Positions 34,719 through 43,226 of a stretch of 55,037 nucleotides of DNA are shown in pieces; position 1 is the first letter of the stretch; every line of letters begins with the position of its first letter. Below the pieces are notes generated by a model. The model was not told the DNA's origin, searched no databases, and was given only the letters and a program-made list of their open reading frames with translations. Location: contig CAAGIO010000007.1 of assembly GCA_900769945.1 (NCBI GenBank), forward strand, positions 1 through 55,037, in the 5' to 3' direction. The DNA comes from Bacteroidales bacterium (GTDB taxonomy: Bacteria > Bacteroidota > Bacteroidia > Bacteroidales > F082). A program made the translations under genes and the position numbers.

Positions 34719-36185
34719 TTAATGTTTCTTAATAAGTCCTTTTATTTTCAAATAGAATTTATGCCAAGACTCGGCATCGAGGATATCCGCGTCGGTGGTA
34801 GCCTTGAAAGTAAGGAACAGCCCTATCGGGAACAGCACCAAAGATGAAATCCATGCGCCGAGGAACACCGGCATGTCACCGTTCACCGCCACACGCTCAC
34901 CGATAATCGTTATCACATAATAAATCACAAAGAAGATCACGCTCACCACCACAGGCATACCCAAGCCGCCCTTGCGGATGATGGCGCCGAGCGGTGCGCC
35001 GATGAAGAAGAACAGCAGGCAGGCGATGCTTAATGTGAACTTCTGATTCAGCACCTGCTCGTGCTTCCTTATGTTTACTCTGCTTCTATTGATATCCTTC
35101 ATGTTTGCTATCAGGTTGTCTTTCATGTTGTTAGCACTCGCCATCGCAATATCGAGCATGGCTTTCTGTTCCTTGATGGGATAGCCCGTCGTCAACGGCC
35201 ATTCCAACGACACCACCTCTTGTTTGACAAGGTCGCCCTTCCGTTTCTCCACGCCGAGGTCGTGCCGCACAAGGCTCTCCTTCTCCATCGTCAGGTTCTG
35301 CATACGGTTGACGAAGGAGCTGCTGTAATCCTCCTTCTTTTTCGCAAAAGCCATGTCCAACGAGTCGATGGCATAAGTCAACTGTTTGATATTCATCATT
35401 GTCTGATGCGACTTGAAGGCGTTCTCGTCCATGTGCTTCATATCGAACTCCGACATATCGAAAGAGATAATCTGACGGGCGAACGACATTTTCTGGAATT
35501 GTCTTCTCTCACGGTAGTCTTTCTCGTCAATCATCTCGGAGTAGTTATAGCCGTTGTAGAGGGTGAGAATCATATTACGTTGGTTCGGGGTCATATCCAT
35601 ATATCCCGAGTCGGCCACGGTGACCATCACATTGCCCGTGCGGTCGGTATGGTCGTAAATCATCACATCGTAAAGCGAGTTGCCGTCATCGCCCTTCTTG
35701 GCGACCTTGATGACATATTGGTCAATGCCGCGGTAGAACACGCCCTCCGGGATATCCAACGTCATCTTCTTATGGCTCACATCGTAAAGCATCGACTGCA
35801 TCTTCAGGTTCGCGACAGGCATCACGTTATTTGAGAAGAAGAACGCAAGGACGCTCATCACTATTGAGAAATAAAGCAGAGGCCTCATCACCTTCCAGAT
35901 GGAGATGCCGCTCGCCTTCATCGCCACAAGCTCGTAATACTCGCCCAGATTGCCGAAACACATGAGCGAAGACAACAGTATCGCAAGCGGCAACGCCATA
36001 GGAACGAATGTTATTGAAGTGTAAAACAATAACTTAGACATGACATCAAACCCAACGCCCTTACCGATGAAGTCGTCAACATACGTCCACAGAAACTGCA
36101 TCAGCAGTATGAAGATGGCAATGAAAAACGTAAAAACGAAAGTGCCAATATATGATTTTATTATATGTAGATAAAGCTTTTTCAA
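34719..36185 (-). CDS. LptF/LptG family LPS-export permease
   Basis: This is an inner-membrane permease of the YjgP/YjgQ family, 488 residues, that with LptB drives lipopolysaccharide to the outer membrane. I start at a TTG (36185), giving LKKLYLHIIKSYIGTF, the usual family N-terminus. An ATG at 36227 lies upstream of the predicted promoter. Transmembrane helices are at about 10-35, 50-75 and 95-120, and three more are in the last 110 residues (SIACLLFFFIGAPLGAIIRK onward). Between them is a periplasmic beta-jellyroll of about 200 residues plus a helical insert. Whether it is LptF or LptG cannot be decided. It leads a five-gene run (permease, two glycosyltransferases, ettA, zinc ribbon). Confidence 0.85.
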   Translation of the reverse strand: MKKLYLHIIKSYIGTFVFTFFIAIFILLMQFLWTYVDDFIGKGVGFDVMSKLLFYTSITFVPMALPLAILLSSLMCFGNLGEYYELVAMKASGISIWKVMRPLLYFSIVMSVLAFFFSNNVMPVANLKMQSMLYDVSHKKMTLDIPEGVFYRGIDQYVIKVAKKGDDGNSLYDVMIYDHTDRTGNVMVTVADSGYMDMTPNQRNMILTLYNGYNYSEMIDEKDYRERRQFQKMSFARQIISFDMSEFDMKHMDENAFKSHQTMMNIKQLTYAIDSLDMAFAKKKEDYSSSFVNRMQNLTMEKESLVRHDLGVEKRKGDLVKQEVVSLEWPLTTGYPIKEQKAMLDIAMASANNMKDNLIANMKDINRSRVNIRKHEQVLNQKFTLSIACLLFFFIGAPLGAIIRKGGLGMPVVVSVIFFVIYYVITIIGERVAVNGDMPVFLGAWISSLVLFPIGLFLTFKATTDADILDAESWHKFYLKIKGLIKKH

Positions 36186-36203
36186 GTTCTTAAAATAAAG
36201 ATG

Positions 36204-36211
36204 CAAATATA
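36204..36211 (-). promoter_or_regulatory. -7 promoter box of the LptF/G operon
   Basis: On the minus strand TATATTTG (36211-36204) is a perfect match. Transcription would start near 36197, about a dozen bases before the TTG start at 36185 and downstream of the ATG at 36227. This is the main reason for the shortened gene start. Confidence 0.55.
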
Positions 36212-36251
36212 ACGATTTTCTTAACACTTCATTGTATTATTATAAATTAAA

Positions 36252-36284
36252 TTTGTGCTGTATTATTGAAAAACGCTATTTTTG
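36252..36284 (+). promoter_or_regulatory. Promoter of the small PAS gene
   Basis: TATTTTTG (36277-36284) is a perfect -7 box with TTTG (36252-36255) 21 bases upstream as the -33 element. The ATG follows at 36303. It diverges from the LptF/G promoter. Confidence 0.6.
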
Positions 36285-36302
36285 CAAAAAAATAAAAACG
36301 TC

Positions 36303-36629
36303 ATGAACGAGATAGACTTTTACAAAGGAATAAATGTCAGCATAACAATATGCGACAACGAGGGAACCGTTATTTATCAGAACGAGAAGTCGGCGGCGAC
36401 ATTTGGTGACAAGACCGGTCAGAGCATGTTGCCATGCCACCAGCAACGCTCGCAGGAGATAATACATCGTCTGCTAAACGAGGGCGACACCAATGCCTAC
36501 ACCATTGAGAAGAAAGGAGTTAGGAAGATGATATACCAGACTCCGTGGTACAATGACGGTGTCATTGGCGGGCTGATAGAGTTTTCTATAGTGCTTCCCG
36601 AGACCATGCCGCATTATGTAAGGGAGTAG
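36303..36629 (+). CDS. Small single-domain PAS protein
   Basis: This 108-residue protein consists of one PAS-like fold: SITICDNEGTVIYQNEKSAA, a loop SMLPCHQQRS, then TYTIEKKGVRKMIYQTPWY-like strands and a final GGLIEFSIVLPE. (The NAYTIEKKGVRKMI strand is at about residues 68-81.) There is no output domain, signal peptide or membrane segment. PAS proteins sense small ligands, redox state or partner proteins. Cys47 in LPCHQ is a possible ligand or metal contact, but this is a guess. It stands alone with its own promoter and terminator, convergent with ackA. Confidence 0.7.
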   Translation: MNEIDFYKGINVSITICDNEGTVIYQNEKSAATFGDKTGQSMLPCHQQRSQEIIHRLLNEGDTNAYTIEKKGVRKMIYQTPWYNDGVIGGLIEFSIVLPETMPHYVRE

Positions 36630-36659
36630 GTGACACCAAGGGAATAGAGAAGAATATGT

Positions 36660-36689
36660 AAGCCTGAGAAGCATACACTTCCCAGGCTT
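36660..36689. terminator. Probable bidirectional terminator between the PAS gene and ackA
   Basis: AAGCCTGAGAAG and CTTCCCAGGCTT form a 12-bp stem with one mismatch and a 6-nt loop, centred between two convergent genes (stops at 36629 and 36717). T-rich flanks are weak on both sides, so the call rests on stem quality and position. Confidence 0.6.
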
Positions 36690-36716
36690 ATCGTAAAGTT
36701 TCGATGATTCTCGAAA

Positions 36717-37916
36717 TTATTTCACGAGGTCGAAGGTGTCTTTTGCTATCATGTATTCCTCGTCAGTAGGGAACACCACGACTTTCACCTTTGAGTCAGG
36801 CGTTGATATTACGGCAGCCTCGCCCATGATGCCCTCATTGACTTTCTTGTCGATTTTAATACCGAGGAACTCCATGTCAGAGAGTATAGGTTCGCGCATG
36901 AACCATGCGTTCTCGCCTATTCCGCCTGTCATCACGAGGAGGTCCATGCCGTTCATGATAGCGGCGTATGCACCGATATACTTCTTCACTCTATGTGCGA
37001 ACATATTGAAGGCGTAGGTGCAGCGTTCGTCGCCGTTGTTACGTCCGGCATACACGTCGCGCATGTCCTGCGAGTTGCCCGTGATACCGATAAGTCCGGA
37101 CTTCTTATTCACCAAGGTGTTCATCTCCTTAGTGTTATAGCCTGTCTTATCCATGATATAGATGAATGCGCCGAGGTCGAGGTCGCCGGTGCGGCTGCCC
37201 ATGATAAGGCCTTCCACGGGGGTGAATCCCATTGATGTCTCCACCGACTTGCCGTTCTCCACTGCTGCTATTGACGCGCCGCTGCCGAGATGGCAGGTCA
37301 CTATCTTGCATTCCTTCCAGTCCATGCCGACATATTCTGCTGCTTTCTCTGCTACAAACTTATGGCTTGTGCCGTGGAATCCGTAGCGGCGCACGCGGTA
37401 TTTCTCGTAATATTCGTAAGGCAGAGCGTAGAGATAAGCCTCCGGCGGCATTGTGGAGTGGAACGAGGTGTCGAAGACTGCCACCATCGGGATGCCCGGT
37501 ATTACCTCCTGCATGGCTGCTATACCCTGAAGGCTGCCCGGGTTATGCAATGGCGCGAGGTCGCATAACGCCTTGATGTTCTCGATGACATCATCGTTGA
37601 TGCGCACACTCTGCGGGAACTTCTCCCCACCATGTGCCACACGATGGCCTACGGCGTTAATCTCGTCCAACGACTTGATGACACCGTATTCGTCATTGGT
37701 GAGGGCGTCGAGCACGATCTTGATACCTTCCGTATGGTTCGGTATCGGGCGCTGCTCATAATGTTTCTGTCCATTCCATTTGTGTGTGAACTCGCCCATC
37801 TCAAGCCCTATACGTTCGAGGAGGCCTTTGGCAAGCACGTCGTGGCTGCTCTCGTCCATATCGATAAGCTGATATTTTATCGACGATGAGCCGCAGTTTA
37901 ATACCAATATCTTCAT
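36717..37916 (-). CDS. ackA: Acetate kinase
   Basis: This enzyme makes acetate and ATP from acetyl phosphate and ADP, the energy-yielding end of mixed-acid fermentation. The 399-residue protein begins MKILVLNCGSSSIKYQLIDM (phosphate-binding N-terminus). It has VAVFDTSFHSTMPPEAYLYA, RRYGFHGTSHKFVAEKA, the nucleotide-site HLGSGASIAAVENGKS and GFTPVEGLIMGSRTGDLD, all conserved in the family. The late LLVMTGGIGENAWFMRE motif is also intact. It follows pta by 16 bases and is co-transcribed with it. Confidence 0.96.
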   Translation of the reverse strand: MKILVLNCGSSSIKYQLIDMDESSHDVLAKGLLERIGLEMGEFTHKWNGQKHYEQRPIPNHTEGIKIVLDALTNDEYGVIKSLDEINAVGHRVAHGGEKFPQSVRINDDVIENIKALCDLAPLHNPGSLQGIAAMQEVIPGIPMVAVFDTSFHSTMPPEAYLYALPYEYYEKYRVRRYGFHGTSHKFVAEKAAEYVGMDWKECKIVTCHLGSGASIAAVENGKSVETSMGFTPVEGLIMGSRTGDLDLGAFIYIMDKTGYNTKEMNTLVNKKSGLIGITGNSQDMRDVYAGRNNGDERCTYAFNMFAHRVKKYIGAYAAIMNGMDLLVMTGGIGENAWFMREPILSDMEFLGIKIDKKVNEGIMGEAAVISTPDSKVKVVVFPTDEEYMIAKDTFDLVK

Positions 37917-37932
37917 AATACAAAAATTATTC

Positions 37933-38949
37933 TTACTTGTTGTTTTTCTGTGCGATAGCTTGGTTACATGTTATAGCGACGAGTTTATATACGTCGTCTA
38001 TGGAGCATCCGCGGCTGAGGTCGTTACATGGCTTAGCGAGACCTTGGAGCACTGGGCCCACGGCTTCGGCGCCAGCGAGACGCTGCACGAGTTTATAGGC
38101 GATGTTACCGACTTCGAGGGAAGGGAACACGAGGGTGTTGGCTCTTCCTGCCACCTTGCTGCCTGGAGCCTTGCTCGACCCCACCGATGGGACGATGGCG
38201 GCGTCAGCCTGAAGCTCACCGTCAAGAAGGAGGTCAGGGCGTTTCTCCTGTGCGATACGTGTCGCCTCTATCACCTTGTCAACGACCTCATGTTTGGCCG
38301 AGCCCTTCGTCGAGAAGCTGAGTATTGCCACCGCCGGGTCTATCTTGGCTATGTCGCGCGCCGTGTCAGCGGTACATACCGCTATCTCAGCAAGCTGCTC
38401 CGCCGTCGGAACCGGCGTCACGGCGCAGTCGGCGAACACTATCTTGCCGTCGGTGCCGTATGCACAACCCTCAGGAAGGAACATGATGAACGCTCCCGAC
38501 ACACAGCTCACTCCCGGCACCGTCTTGATAATCTGTAATGCCGGACGCAACATGTCGCCCGTAGTGCTGCGGGCACCGCTGACAAGGCCGTCAGCCTCTC
38601 CAGCCTTCACCATAAGAATGCCGAGGTACATGAAGTTCTCTGCCAAGGCCTCAGCCTGCTCCATCGTCATGCCCTTGCTCTTCCTTAACTCATAAAGCAT
38701 CTCAGCATACCTCTGCTTATCCGGATTAGCCTTCGGATCAATGACGCGCGCCTTATCAATGTTCTTTAACGAGTACTCTGCCGCCATGTCAGCAATCTTC
38801 TGAGCCGGGCCAATGAGAATGACGTCGGCAATATTGTCGGCAATGATTCTGTCTGCCGCCTGTAATGTTCTTGGTTCATCTCCTTCAGGGAGCACTATGC
38901 GCTGCTTGCAACTCTGCGCTTTTTCAATGATTTGTTCAATGAGTCCCAT
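37933..38949 (-). CDS. pta: Phosphate acetyltransferase
   Basis: This enzyme converts acetyl-CoA and phosphate to acetyl phosphate, which ackA then uses. The 338-residue protein is the short form without the regulatory N-terminal domain. It has MGLIEQIIEKAQSCKQRIVL, LPEGDEPRT, the GLVSGARSTTGDMLRPALQI active-site region, FADCAVTPVPTAEQLAEIA, and a C-terminal FPSLEVGNIAYKLVQRL. It starts the pta-ackA operon, with a good promoter upstream. Confidence 0.95.
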   Translation of the reverse strand: MGLIEQIIEKAQSCKQRIVLPEGDEPRTLQAADRIIADNIADVILIGPAQKIADMAAEYSLKNIDKARVIDPKANPDKQRYAEMLYELRKSKGMTMEQAEALAENFMYLGILMVKAGEADGLVSGARSTTGDMLRPALQIIKTVPGVSCVSGAFIMFLPEGCAYGTDGKIVFADCAVTPVPTAEQLAEIAVCTADTARDIAKIDPAVAILSFSTKGSAKHEVVDKVIEATRIAQEKRPDLLLDGELQADAAIVPSVGSSKAPGSKVAGRANTLVFPSLEVGNIAYKLVQRLAGAEAVGPVLQGLAKPCNDLSRGCSIDDVYKLVAITCNQAIAQKNNK

Positions 38950-38987
38950 TGTGTTATATGTTAGTTTTGATTGTTTTATTTTTTCCG

Positions 38988-39019
38988 CAAAAGTACAAAT
39001 GTTATATTAAAAATACAAA
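38988..39019 (-). promoter_or_regulatory. Promoter of pta-ackA
   Basis: On the minus strand TACTTTTG (38995-38988) is a perfect -7 box, with TTTG (39019-39016) 20 bases upstream. Transcription should start about 30 bases before the pta ATG. Confidence 0.65.
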
Positions 39020-39340
39020 TTTTTTAATTTTTTTACTTCCTCACCTCTAACCGACGACAACATATCATATCTATATGATAAACAATAGATTATATCATCA
39101 ACAACTTCTATACTACTCCTTACTACCCGAATAAAACCGACAAAATATTTGAATACCAATGAAGAGATTGTTCTCTAACGACACATATTTTAATATATAG
39201 CGAGGCGATACGTCAGGGCAAAAGAAAGGCTATTAACAATTGAAAAATGAAAATTGTCGTACTTGAAAGGGTAGAGCCAATGAGCCAAGGCATTTAGGAA
39301 GAAAATCATGACGCTGCCGTCTTAGTGTTTGAAAAAATTG

Positions 39341-39348
39341 TAATTTTG
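39341..39348 (+). promoter_or_regulatory. -7 promoter box of the DUF4271-hemD-rnpA operon
   Basis: TAATTTTG matches TAnnTTTG exactly and lies 20 bases before the ATG at 39369. A TTTG at 39328-39331 is too close to be a normal -33 element. Confidence 0.5.
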
Positions 39349-39368
39349 CGGTCGGAAAACTGTATTTC

Positions 39369-40106
39369 ATGAACGACAGCATCAACTATCATCTTGTAAC
39401 AGAGAACATTGCGGGTACGCTGGAGCCACAGCTGAGAGACGTGTGTTTTGTTGCCCCGGCATGGAACTTTGTTGTAGTGTTCATTGCCATCTTGATAATA
39501 GTGCTAAACAAGCAGATAAGCCCGTCGCGGTTGAAGATGATATGTGGTGTGTTCTACGCATCATCTGATTTTGAGAAGATTACCCGCGAGTGGAACCCTG
39601 TGCGCAGCATCAACGGAGTCTCAGTGATAATATCATACATCGCACTCCTCGGACTCTTCGTGCAGAAGAGCGTCCTTATTTATTCGAGCAACGACATCTT
39701 ATACAATAACACGTTGTTTTACAAGGACATCTGCATATTTATCACTGCTTTTCTTCTCATCCAATACTTAGTTGTCAGCCTGTACGGATGGCTTTTCGGA
39801 ATCGAGGCGGCGACCGACCATCAGGAGACGGAGCATCTGTCAATGGCAGCGTCATTAAACATGGTTCTAATATTATTCTTGCTGGTGCTTTTCTTCTATC
39901 CATACAAGATTTATGTGATGATAACGTTTTCAATCGTCCTGCTGTTTGAGGCAATACGAATCATCAAATTGTTTTTCGAGTTTAAAATTTTATCAAAAAG
40001 GAGTTTTTTCAATAATTTTTTGTATCTTTGCACACTTGAAATCTTACCGACAGCTATCTCAATAACGATGGTATTTCGTGTTGTTTTAACTGATTGTGTA
40101 TTATAG
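39369..40106 (+). CDS. DUF4271 integral membrane protein
   Basis: This is a 245-residue multi-spanning membrane protein of a Bacteroidetes-specific family. Hydrophobic segments are at about 33-47, 82-100, 115-140 (ICIFITAFLLIQYLVVSLYG), 160-185, 188-205 and 215-240. There is no known catalytic motif. In this phylum the family regularly sits directly upstream of hemD, as here (25 bases apart), but its function is not established. The neighbouring genes rnpA and yidD suggest a household envelope or insertion role at best. Confidence 0.75.
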   Translation: MNDSINYHLVTENIAGTLEPQLRDVCFVAPAWNFVVVFIAILIIVLNKQISPSRLKMICGVFYASSDFEKITREWNPVRSINGVSVIISYIALLGLFVQKSVLIYSSNDILYNNTLFYKDICIFITAFLLIQYLVVSLYGWLFGIEAATDHQETEHLSMAASLNMVLILFLLVLFFYPYKIYVMITFSIVLLFEAIRIIKLFFEFKILSKRSFFNNFLYLCTLEILPTAISITMVFRVVLTDCVL

Positions 40107-40131
40107 TGTTAGGATAAATATTTAACAGATA

Positions 40132-40902
40132 ATGAAGATAAAGAAAATTCTGGTTTCACAGCCAAAACCGGCAGATATTAAGAAGACTCCGTACGAGAAC
40201 ATGATAAAGAAATATGGTGTTCATGTAGATTTTGAGAAGTTTATCACATTTGAGGGGGTTGAGGCGTCGGAGTTGCGGCAGGAGCATGTGAAACTCAGCG
40301 ACTACACGGCTGTTATCATGACGAGCCGCAACACTATCGACCATTATTTCCGTTTAGCGAAGGAGATGCGGTACACAGTGCCTGAGGACCTTAAATATTT
40401 CTGTGTCAACGAGTCAACGGCATTATATCTGCAACACTATATCCAATTCCGTAAGAGGAAGATATTCTATGGCAACCAGTCTTTCACCGACCTTGTAGAG
40501 ATAATGAAGAAGCACAAGGAGGAGAAGTTCTTCCTTCCAACATCTAACGTGCTGACGAGCGAGGACTACGGCGAGATGATGACGGAAGCCGGGTTGGATT
40601 TCAAGAAGGCGATGATATTCCGCACGGTGGCCGCAGACCTGTCAAATATAAACATCAACGACTACGACATGCTTGTGTTCTTCAGCCCTGCCGGCATTGA
40701 GTCGCTGAAGTCGAACTTCCCTGACTTCGTGCAAGGAGAGAACGTGGCAATAGGAGCGTTAGGCACTGCCACAGCGAAAGCAGTGGTTGACGCGGGCTTC
40801 ACCCTTAACCTCACCGCACCTACAAAGACCGCACCGTCAATAACGATGGCCATCGAGGAGTTCCTTGAAGCGGAAACAAAGAAAAAAAAGAAACAGTCTT
40901 GA
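40132..40902 (+). CDS. hemD: Uroporphyrinogen-III synthase
   Basis: This enzyme cyclises hydroxymethylbilane to uroporphyrinogen III in haem/tetrapyrrole synthesis. The 256-residue protein has the two-lobed HemD fold signals: MKIKKILVSQPKPA at the start, DYTAVIMTSRNTIDHYF, then in lobe two FLPTSNVLTSEDYGEMM, DYDMLVFFSPAGIESLKSNF, and GENVAIGALGTATAKAVVDA. The Lys-rich tail ends at a TGA that overlaps the TTG start of rnpA. No other haem gene is nearby, as is usual for this locus. Confidence 0.87.
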   Translation: MKIKKILVSQPKPADIKKTPYENMIKKYGVHVDFEKFITFEGVEASELRQEHVKLSDYTAVIMTSRNTIDHYFRLAKEMRYTVPEDLKYFCVNESTALYLQHYIQFRKRKIFYGNQSFTDLVEIMKKHKEEKFFLPTSNVLTSEDYGEMMTEAGLDFKKAMIFRTVAADLSNININDYDMLVFFSPAGIESLKSNFPDFVQGENVAIGALGTATAKAVVDAGFTLNLTAPTKTAPSITMAIEEFLEAETKKKKKQS

Positions 40903-41327
40903 GAACCTCGCAGAGCCTGCCAAAGTCACAACGTATCCATAAAGAAAAGGATATCAATACGTTGTTCGAGAAAGGTAAGGGTTTCTCCCTCTACCCTTTC
41001 AGGGTTATCGTGCATAAGGAACAGGCGGAGGACTCCGATGTGGCGCTGCCCCGCATGTTAGTGTCAGTATCAAAAAAACGCTTCCACCACGCCATAAAAC
41101 GCAACAAGGTGAAACGTCTTGTACGCGAATCGTGGAGGAAGAACAAGGCCGAGCTGATGTCGCGCTGCGAAAAAGACAACGTCACACTCGACGTGGCCCT
41201 CGTATATACAGCCACCTGCATTTTAAATTATAATGAGCTTGAACAGAAAATAAAAATCGTTGTTGAGCGTTTAGTTAGGGATAATTTTAAGAAAAGTGAT
41301 AAAGTTTCTAATAAAACTGCCCGCTAA
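40899..41327 (+). CDS. rnpA: Ribonuclease P protein component
   Basis: This small basic protein (142 residues) supports the RNase P RNA in cutting tRNA 5' leaders. The family signature is HHAIKRNKVKRLVRESWRKN (about 64-83). The N-terminal substrate groove includes RIHKEKDINTLFEKGKGFSL. The start is a TTG (40899) overlapping the hemD stop. No ATG is available before the conserved part. It overlaps yidD, the usual partner. rpmH, which often precedes rnpA in other phyla, is not here. Confidence 0.9.
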   Translation: MRTSQSLPKSQRIHKEKDINTLFEKGKGFSLYPFRVIVHKEQAEDSDVALPRMLVSVSKKRFHHAIKRNKVKRLVRESWRKNKAELMSRCEKDNVTLDVALVYTATCILNYNELEQKIKIVVERLVRDNFKKSDKVSNKTAR

Positions 41328-41529
41328 TATCATGATACTCCTCATCAGGCTGTATCAAATAACACTGTCCCCATTCATAGGACAAAGCTGCCGGTATATC
41401 CCCACATGCTCGAACTACGGCATCGAGGCAATAAAGAAATACGGAGCAATAAAAGGCGGATGGCTGACACTCAAAAGGATTCTGTCGTGCAACCCATGGG
41501 GCGGAAGCGGATACGACCCAGTGCCTTGA
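41296..41529 (+). CDS. yidD: Membrane protein insertion efficiency factor YidD
   Basis: This 77-residue peripheral membrane protein aids YidC/Sec insertion. The family motif is intact: IRLYQITLSPFIGQSCRYIP, then TCSNYGIEAIKKYGAIKGGW and CNPWGGSGYDPVP, with the three conserved Cys. I use the GTG at 41296, which overlaps rnpA by 32 bases. The ATG at 41332 would give a shorter protein that cuts into the amphipathic N-terminal helix. Confidence 0.87.
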   Translation: MIKFLIKLPANIMILLIRLYQITLSPFIGQSCRYIPTCSNYGIEAIKKYGAIKGGWLTLKRILSCNPWGGSGYDPVP

Positions 41530-41567
41530 ACATCATCACGTCACCTTTAATAGAAAATAATTTTACT

Positions 41568-43223
41568 ATGAAAAAACTTATACTCCTCCCCCTTCTCGCG
41601 TTATCCATACTCTTCGCTAACGCACAGACAAAACAGAACAACTTCGAAATCTCAAAGAGCATCGACATCTATAACAATGTGCTTCGTGTCCTGAACAACT
41701 CTTACGTTGACGAGATAAGCCCCTCGGAGCTTAACGAGACGGCCATCAACGCCATGCTCGAAGACCTCGACCCATATACCGTCTTCATCCCAGAATCGCA
41801 GATGGAAGATGTGCGTCTCATGACGACAGGCGAATACGGAGGCATAGGCGCGACAATACAACACTTTGATGACAAGACATTTATCGCGGAGCCATACGAG
41901 GGATTCCCCGCCGCTAAAGCACACCTTATCCCCGGCGACGTCTTCCTCGAAATAAACGGTATCGACGTCTCAAACAAGAAGTCATCGGAGATAAGCGAGC
42001 TGCTCAAAGGACAGCCGGGCACAACAGTGACCCTCAAGATGCAACGCTACGGCGAGACAGAACCCGTCACAGTGCAGGTGAAGAGAGAGAAGATAAAGAT
42101 TGACAACATCCCCTATTCCACCGTGCTTGACAACGGCATAGGCTACGTCATGCTCTCCGGATTCACAAAAAACTGCGCCAAGGAAGTGAAAGAGGTGTTC
42201 TTAGACATGAAGAAGAACAACGAGCTGAAAGGCTTCATCATCGACCTAAGAGGCAACGGCGGCGGACTGCTGAACGAAGCAGTGGATATCGTGAACATGT
42301 TCGTCCCGAAAAACAAACTCGTCGTCTATACCAAAGGCAAAAACAACGAGGAGAAGATGAACTACCTCACCCAGCACGAGCCCGTTGACCTCGATATACC
42401 GCTCGTGATACTCGTCAACGAGACAAGCGCATCGGCATCTGAAATATTGTCCGGCTCAATACAGGATTTCGACAGAGGCGTGATAGTGGGACAACGCACC
42501 TTCGGCAAAGGCCTCGTGCAAAACATCATTCCTCTCTCGTATAACACCAAGATGAAAATCACCGTGGCACACTATTATATCCCAAGCAACCGCTGCATAC
42601 AAGAGATAGACTACTCTAAAAAACGCAAGAAACAGAACGCTAACGACACAATAAATGCGGCAGACACCCTCGGACCGGCTTTCTACACCGCCAACGGAAG
42701 AGTGGTGTATGAAGGACACGGCATACTCCCCGACGTGAAAATTGAACCGGAGATGATGTCAACAGTGACAACACACCTGTTCGCAAAAAACCTCTTCTTC
42801 AAATACGCCAACAAGTTCTATCACGAGCATAAGAGCATAGCCGCCCCCGACAAGTTCCAGATCACCGACCAGATATATGACGACTTCATGAGTTTCGTCA
42901 AAGAAGAGGGCTTCTCCTTCGTGTCAGAAAGCGAGAACGAGATAAAGATTCTGAAGAAGATAGCAGGATACGAAGGCTATCTCGACAACATCACGCCTCT
43001 CCTTGACGACGCCATCGCAATGATTGAGAAAGAGAAAAACAAAGACCTCCTCAACCACAGGAAAGAGATAGAGCAGCTGCTCAAATACGAGATAGTGAGC
43101 CGTTATCACTTCCAGAAAGGAAGAATCATCTCCACCTTGAATGACGACCCGGAGCTGAGGCGCGCCGTGGAGCTCATTAATAATAAAGAGGAATACAACA
43201 ACATTCTAAAAGGAAACCGCTAA
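41568..43223 (+). CDS. S41 family C-terminal processing peptidase
   Basis: This secreted periplasmic serine protease (551 residues) cuts unstructured C-termini, like CtpA/Prc. A signal peptide (residues 1-18, MKKLILLPLLALSILFANAQ) sets the start at 41568; a longer reading from 41406 runs through yidD in another frame. A PDZ domain (about 95-170, GEYGGIGATI ... LIPGDVFLEINGIDV) precedes the peptidase core. The nucleophile is Ser289 in NETSASASEI, with the general base Lys314 in QRTFGKGLVQ, 25 residues later as in Prc. A long helical C-terminal extension (about 400-551) follows. It lies 38 bases after yidD in the same run of genes. Confidence 0.9.
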   Translation: MKKLILLPLLALSILFANAQTKQNNFEISKSIDIYNNVLRVLNNSYVDEISPSELNETAINAMLEDLDPYTVFIPESQMEDVRLMTTGEYGGIGATIQHFDDKTFIAEPYEGFPAAKAHLIPGDVFLEINGIDVSNKKSSEISELLKGQPGTTVTLKMQRYGETEPVTVQVKREKIKIDNIPYSTVLDNGIGYVMLSGFTKNCAKEVKEVFLDMKKNNELKGFIIDLRGNGGGLLNEAVDIVNMFVPKNKLVVYTKGKNNEEKMNYLTQHEPVDLDIPLVILVNETSASASEILSGSIQDFDRGVIVGQRTFGKGLVQNIIPLSYNTKMKITVAHYYIPSNRCIQEIDYSKKRKKQNANDTINAADTLGPAFYTANGRVVYEGHGILPDVKIEPEMMSTVTTHLFAKNLFFKYANKFYHEHKSIAAPDKFQITDQIYDDFMSFVKEEGFSFVSESENEIKILKKIAGYEGYLDNITPLLDDAIAMIEKEKNKDLLNHRKEIEQLLKYEIVSRYHFQKGRIISTLNDDPELRRAVELINNKEEYNNILKGNR

Positions 43224-43226
43224 CGT

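Larger units (their letters stand above)
38950..39368. other. Intergenic region between pta and the DUF4271 operon
   Basis: Its 419 bases hold two divergent promoters (38988-39019 minus, and a -7 box at 39341-39348 plus). No gene, RNA or convincing hairpin was recognised between about 39040 and 39330. Two ACAATT/AATTGT arms around 39235-39258 are too short to interpret. Confidence 0.5.

Noticed and set aside
35061..35834. 257-residue open frame opposite the LptF/G gene
   Set aside because: It is antisense to a clear gene, and its His/Val-rich composition reflects reverse-read codons.
36186..36227. ATG start for the LptF/G gene
   Set aside because: It is upstream of the predicted transcription start and adds residues not seen in the family.
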